Positions 52,818-54,160 of a DNA stretch of 54,160 nucleotides are shown here, one piece after another. The DNA is from Oceanobacillus timonensis (GTDB lineage: Bacteria > Bacillota > Bacilli > Bacillales > Amphibacillaceae): assembly GCF_900166635.1 (NCBI RefSeq), contig NZ_LT800496.1, forward strand, positions 1 through 54,160, read 5' to 3'. The notes under the pieces were generated by a model. It was not told where the DNA came from. It made no database searches and saw only the letters and a program-made list of their open reading frames with translations. Made by a program: the position numbers and the translations under genes. Position 1 is the first letter of the stretch; each line of letters starts with the position of its first letter.

Positions 52818-54160
52818 ATGGATAAGGAACAAATATACGAAAAGTTAGTTGAATTTGGAGATTATCTTAGTAAAGGAACAGTTGTACAAGACGTTCTTCG
52901 ACAATTTATGTGGTGGCTTGTTCAAGGTTTGGTATGGATAGTTGATTCTTTGGAGAATGTCACTGATACGATTTTAGGATTAAAAGGGTTTTATGATAAT
53001 CCTCAATTCGTTGACTTTATAGAAGCATTCCGTCCAGTTTTAGTTGTTTTACTTGCTTTAAGTCTATTGTTTATAGGGTATTTACTAATCTTCCAAAAAC
53101 AATTTAATCGGGAAGCTGTCTTGACAAATATTTTTGTAGCTTTAATTGTCATTGTACTTTTAGGTGCAGGCATGGATAAAGCTGATAAATTCACAGGCGA
53201 TGCTATAAACGCAATCAACAACGCAGGAGAAGAAGAAGAAGGCGGAACGGTTGCTACGGATGTTGTCAGAGATAACATTGTAGATATTAGTGTTTTTGAT
53301 ATCAATGGATGGGAGAGTACAGATGTAGATGCATACAACCAATTATCATCTGATTATATCATGGACATTAATATTAAATCCTATTTGACGGAAGGTAGCC
53401 AAATAACAGAAGAACAAGAGTTAACTGATGACGGAGAGGAAATTTTAAGCCATTCCATAGAGACAATAGGTGACGGTAATCGTAAAGTAGTCGAATTAGA
53501 AGACGGAAATTGGGTTACGGATATAACGAAAGAATATTATTATCGGTACACTGTAGATTGGTTTAATATCATTGCCACTTTGGCAATTTTAGGATTTGTT
53601 CTAGTAACAATCGCTATCAAATTAGCAAAACTTTTCTTTGAATTGGCATTTAACTATGTTTTGGCTAGTTTGGTTGCTCCTGCTGATCTTCATTCAGGAC
53701 AAAAAACGAAAACAGTAATACAAAATATATTAAGTATTTTTGTGGTTACGATGTTAATCTTTTTATCGATGAAAGTTTATATGATTGGAACTTCCTTCTT
53801 GGCTGATGAATTAAGTGGCGTTGCTTATATCGTTGCGATGATTGGCTTTGCTATGGCTGTTATAGATGGTCCCAATATTGTTGAACGCTTATTTGGTATT
53901 GATGCAGGCATGAAATCAGGATGGGGTGCGCTAGCCGGTACACTAGCATTAGGAAAAGGTGCATCTAACGCAACAAAAGGGCTTGGCAAAGGTTTAAGCT
54001 CTGTTGCAAAAGGAAGTAGTGCTGTTGCTAGTAAGAGTACCAGTGGCGTTGCAGGTATGGCAGGTCTGGTAAGTGGATTTAAGAATGGTAAACAACAAAA
54101 CTCTTCCAATGGTGAACAGACGAAAAATGAATCTGGAAATAACACTGAAGCAACTACAGG
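52818..54160 (+). CDS. VirB6/TrbL-like conjugation channel protein, N-terminal part (continues at 1-1061)
   Basis: ATG 52818 behind AAGGTGGTGA opens a frame that stays open to the window end and, through the 127-base overlap, to 1061. The visible part has about six hydrophobic helices (near residues 28-48, 75-97, 105-122, 250-275, 295-315, 330-352), with a polar external insert between about 125 and 245. VirB6/TrbL proteins form the inner-membrane channel part. The glycine- and alanine-rich segment after the helices leads into the disordered tail. The gene is 26 bp after the 52549 gene. Confidence 0.88.
   Translation, partial: MDKEQIYEKLVEFGDYLSKGTVVQDVLRQFMWWLVQGLVWIVDSLENVTDTILGLKGFYDNPQFVDFIEAFRPVLVVLLALSLLFIGYLLIFQKQFNREAVLTNIFVALIVIVLLGAGMDKADKFTGDAINAINNAGEEEEGGTVATDVVRDNIVDISVFDINGWESTDVDAYNQLSSDYIMDINIKSYLTEGSQITEEQELTDDGEEILSHSIETIGDGNRKVVELEDGNWVTDITKEYYYRYTVDWFNIIATLAILGFVLVTIAIKLAKLFFELAFNYVLASLVAPADLHSGQKTKTVIQNILSIFVVTMLIFLSMKVYMIGTSFLADELSGVAYIVAMIGFAMAVIDGPNIVERLFGIDAGMKSGWGALAGTLALGKGASNATKGLGKGLSSVAKGSSAVASKSTSGVAGMAGLVSGFKNGKQQNSSNGEQTKNESGNNTEATT
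54034..54160. repeat. Terminal 127-bp overlap, right copy (circularity mark)
   Basis: Identical to 1-127. The length 127 equals a common assembler k-mer, supporting a closed circle of about 54,033 bp. Confidence 0.95.

Noticed and set aside
54034..54160. Direct terminal repeat as a biological repeat of a linear element
   Set aside because: It is exactly 127 bp, lies inside one gene and keeps the frame; this fits an assembly overlap of a circle.

Overview
The window is a complete circular plasmid of about 54.0 kb. Its first 127 bases (1-127) recur exactly as its last 127 (54034-54160), the signature of a circular contig cut open with a k-mer overlap, so the unique length is 54,033 bp. One reading frame runs off the right edge at 54160 and continues from base 1. 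Low GC, strong AAGGAGG-type ribosome sites, GTG/TTG starts, a RepA-like initiator with intragenic iterons, a Gram-positive type IV secretion system and an Fst/TxpA-like type I toxin all point to a low-GC Bacillota host, probably Bacillales. I see no antibiotic resistance gene, transposase, insertion sequence, rRNA, tRNA or CRISPR array.

Layout. (1) Transfer operon, 46752 through the origin to 6720. A strong promoter (TTGCAA-17-TATAAT) starts a same-strand run of small membrane proteins, a lipoprotein, a VirD4-type coupling protein, a VirB6/TrbL-like channel protein (52818 to 1061 across the join), a VirB3-like protein, a split VirB4 (small N-terminal protein plus ATPase), a bifunctional wall hydrolase, a VirB8-like protein and a coiled-coil membrane protein, closed by a terminator at 6684. 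(2) Putative oriT at 6727-6892 (three pairs of ATGCAC repeats and two hairpins), then a mobilisation/establishment operon: RHH accessory protein, MOBL-type relaxase, second accessory protein, ArdC-like antirestriction protein and TOPRIM primase-like protein. (3) A leading region of about 32 kb (12.2-43.7 kb) with about 60 mostly small genes: SSB, YopX-like, SprT-like, PD-(D/E)XK nucleases, Mrr-like nuclease, serine resolvase, AbrB-like regulator, topoisomerase III, many 60-150 residue unknowns and many small two-helix membrane proteins. A type I toxin-antitoxin (19.5-19.8 kb), a minus-strand regulator island (32.3-33.2 kb) and a minus-strand MazF/PemK-like module (39.4-40.35 kb) interrupt it. 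(4) Maintenance block: ParA plus RHH ParB-like protein (43.8-44.8 kb), then the initiator gene (45.5-46.6 kb), with a likely antisense RNA upstream and four 23-bp iterons plus an AT-rich zone inside the gene.

The most striking feature is a set of about 19 near-identical promoters spread from 12.2 to 43.8 kb. Each carries two to five tandem copies of an octamer close to ATTGTGTT. One copy supplies the -35 (TTGTGT), and the -10 usually sits 17 bp downstream in fixed 8-bp phase with the array. Two such arrays precede parA, whose partner is a small RHH protein. This recalls the omega regulator/centromere protein of pSM19035, which binds arrays of 7-bp repeats. I propose a plasmid-wide regulon tied to partition: repressed in an established host and released when the leading region first enters a new cell.

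Within this regulon lie stand-alone pieces that resemble parts of the plasmid's own coupling protein: an all-alpha-domain look-alike (16335-16784) and a mini P-loop protein with an apparent ATT start (31702-32247). The ArdC-like protein and two otherwise unrelated proteins downstream of the topoisomerase share a C-terminal module of about 75-95 residues, a candidate secretion tag for proteins sent to the recipient.
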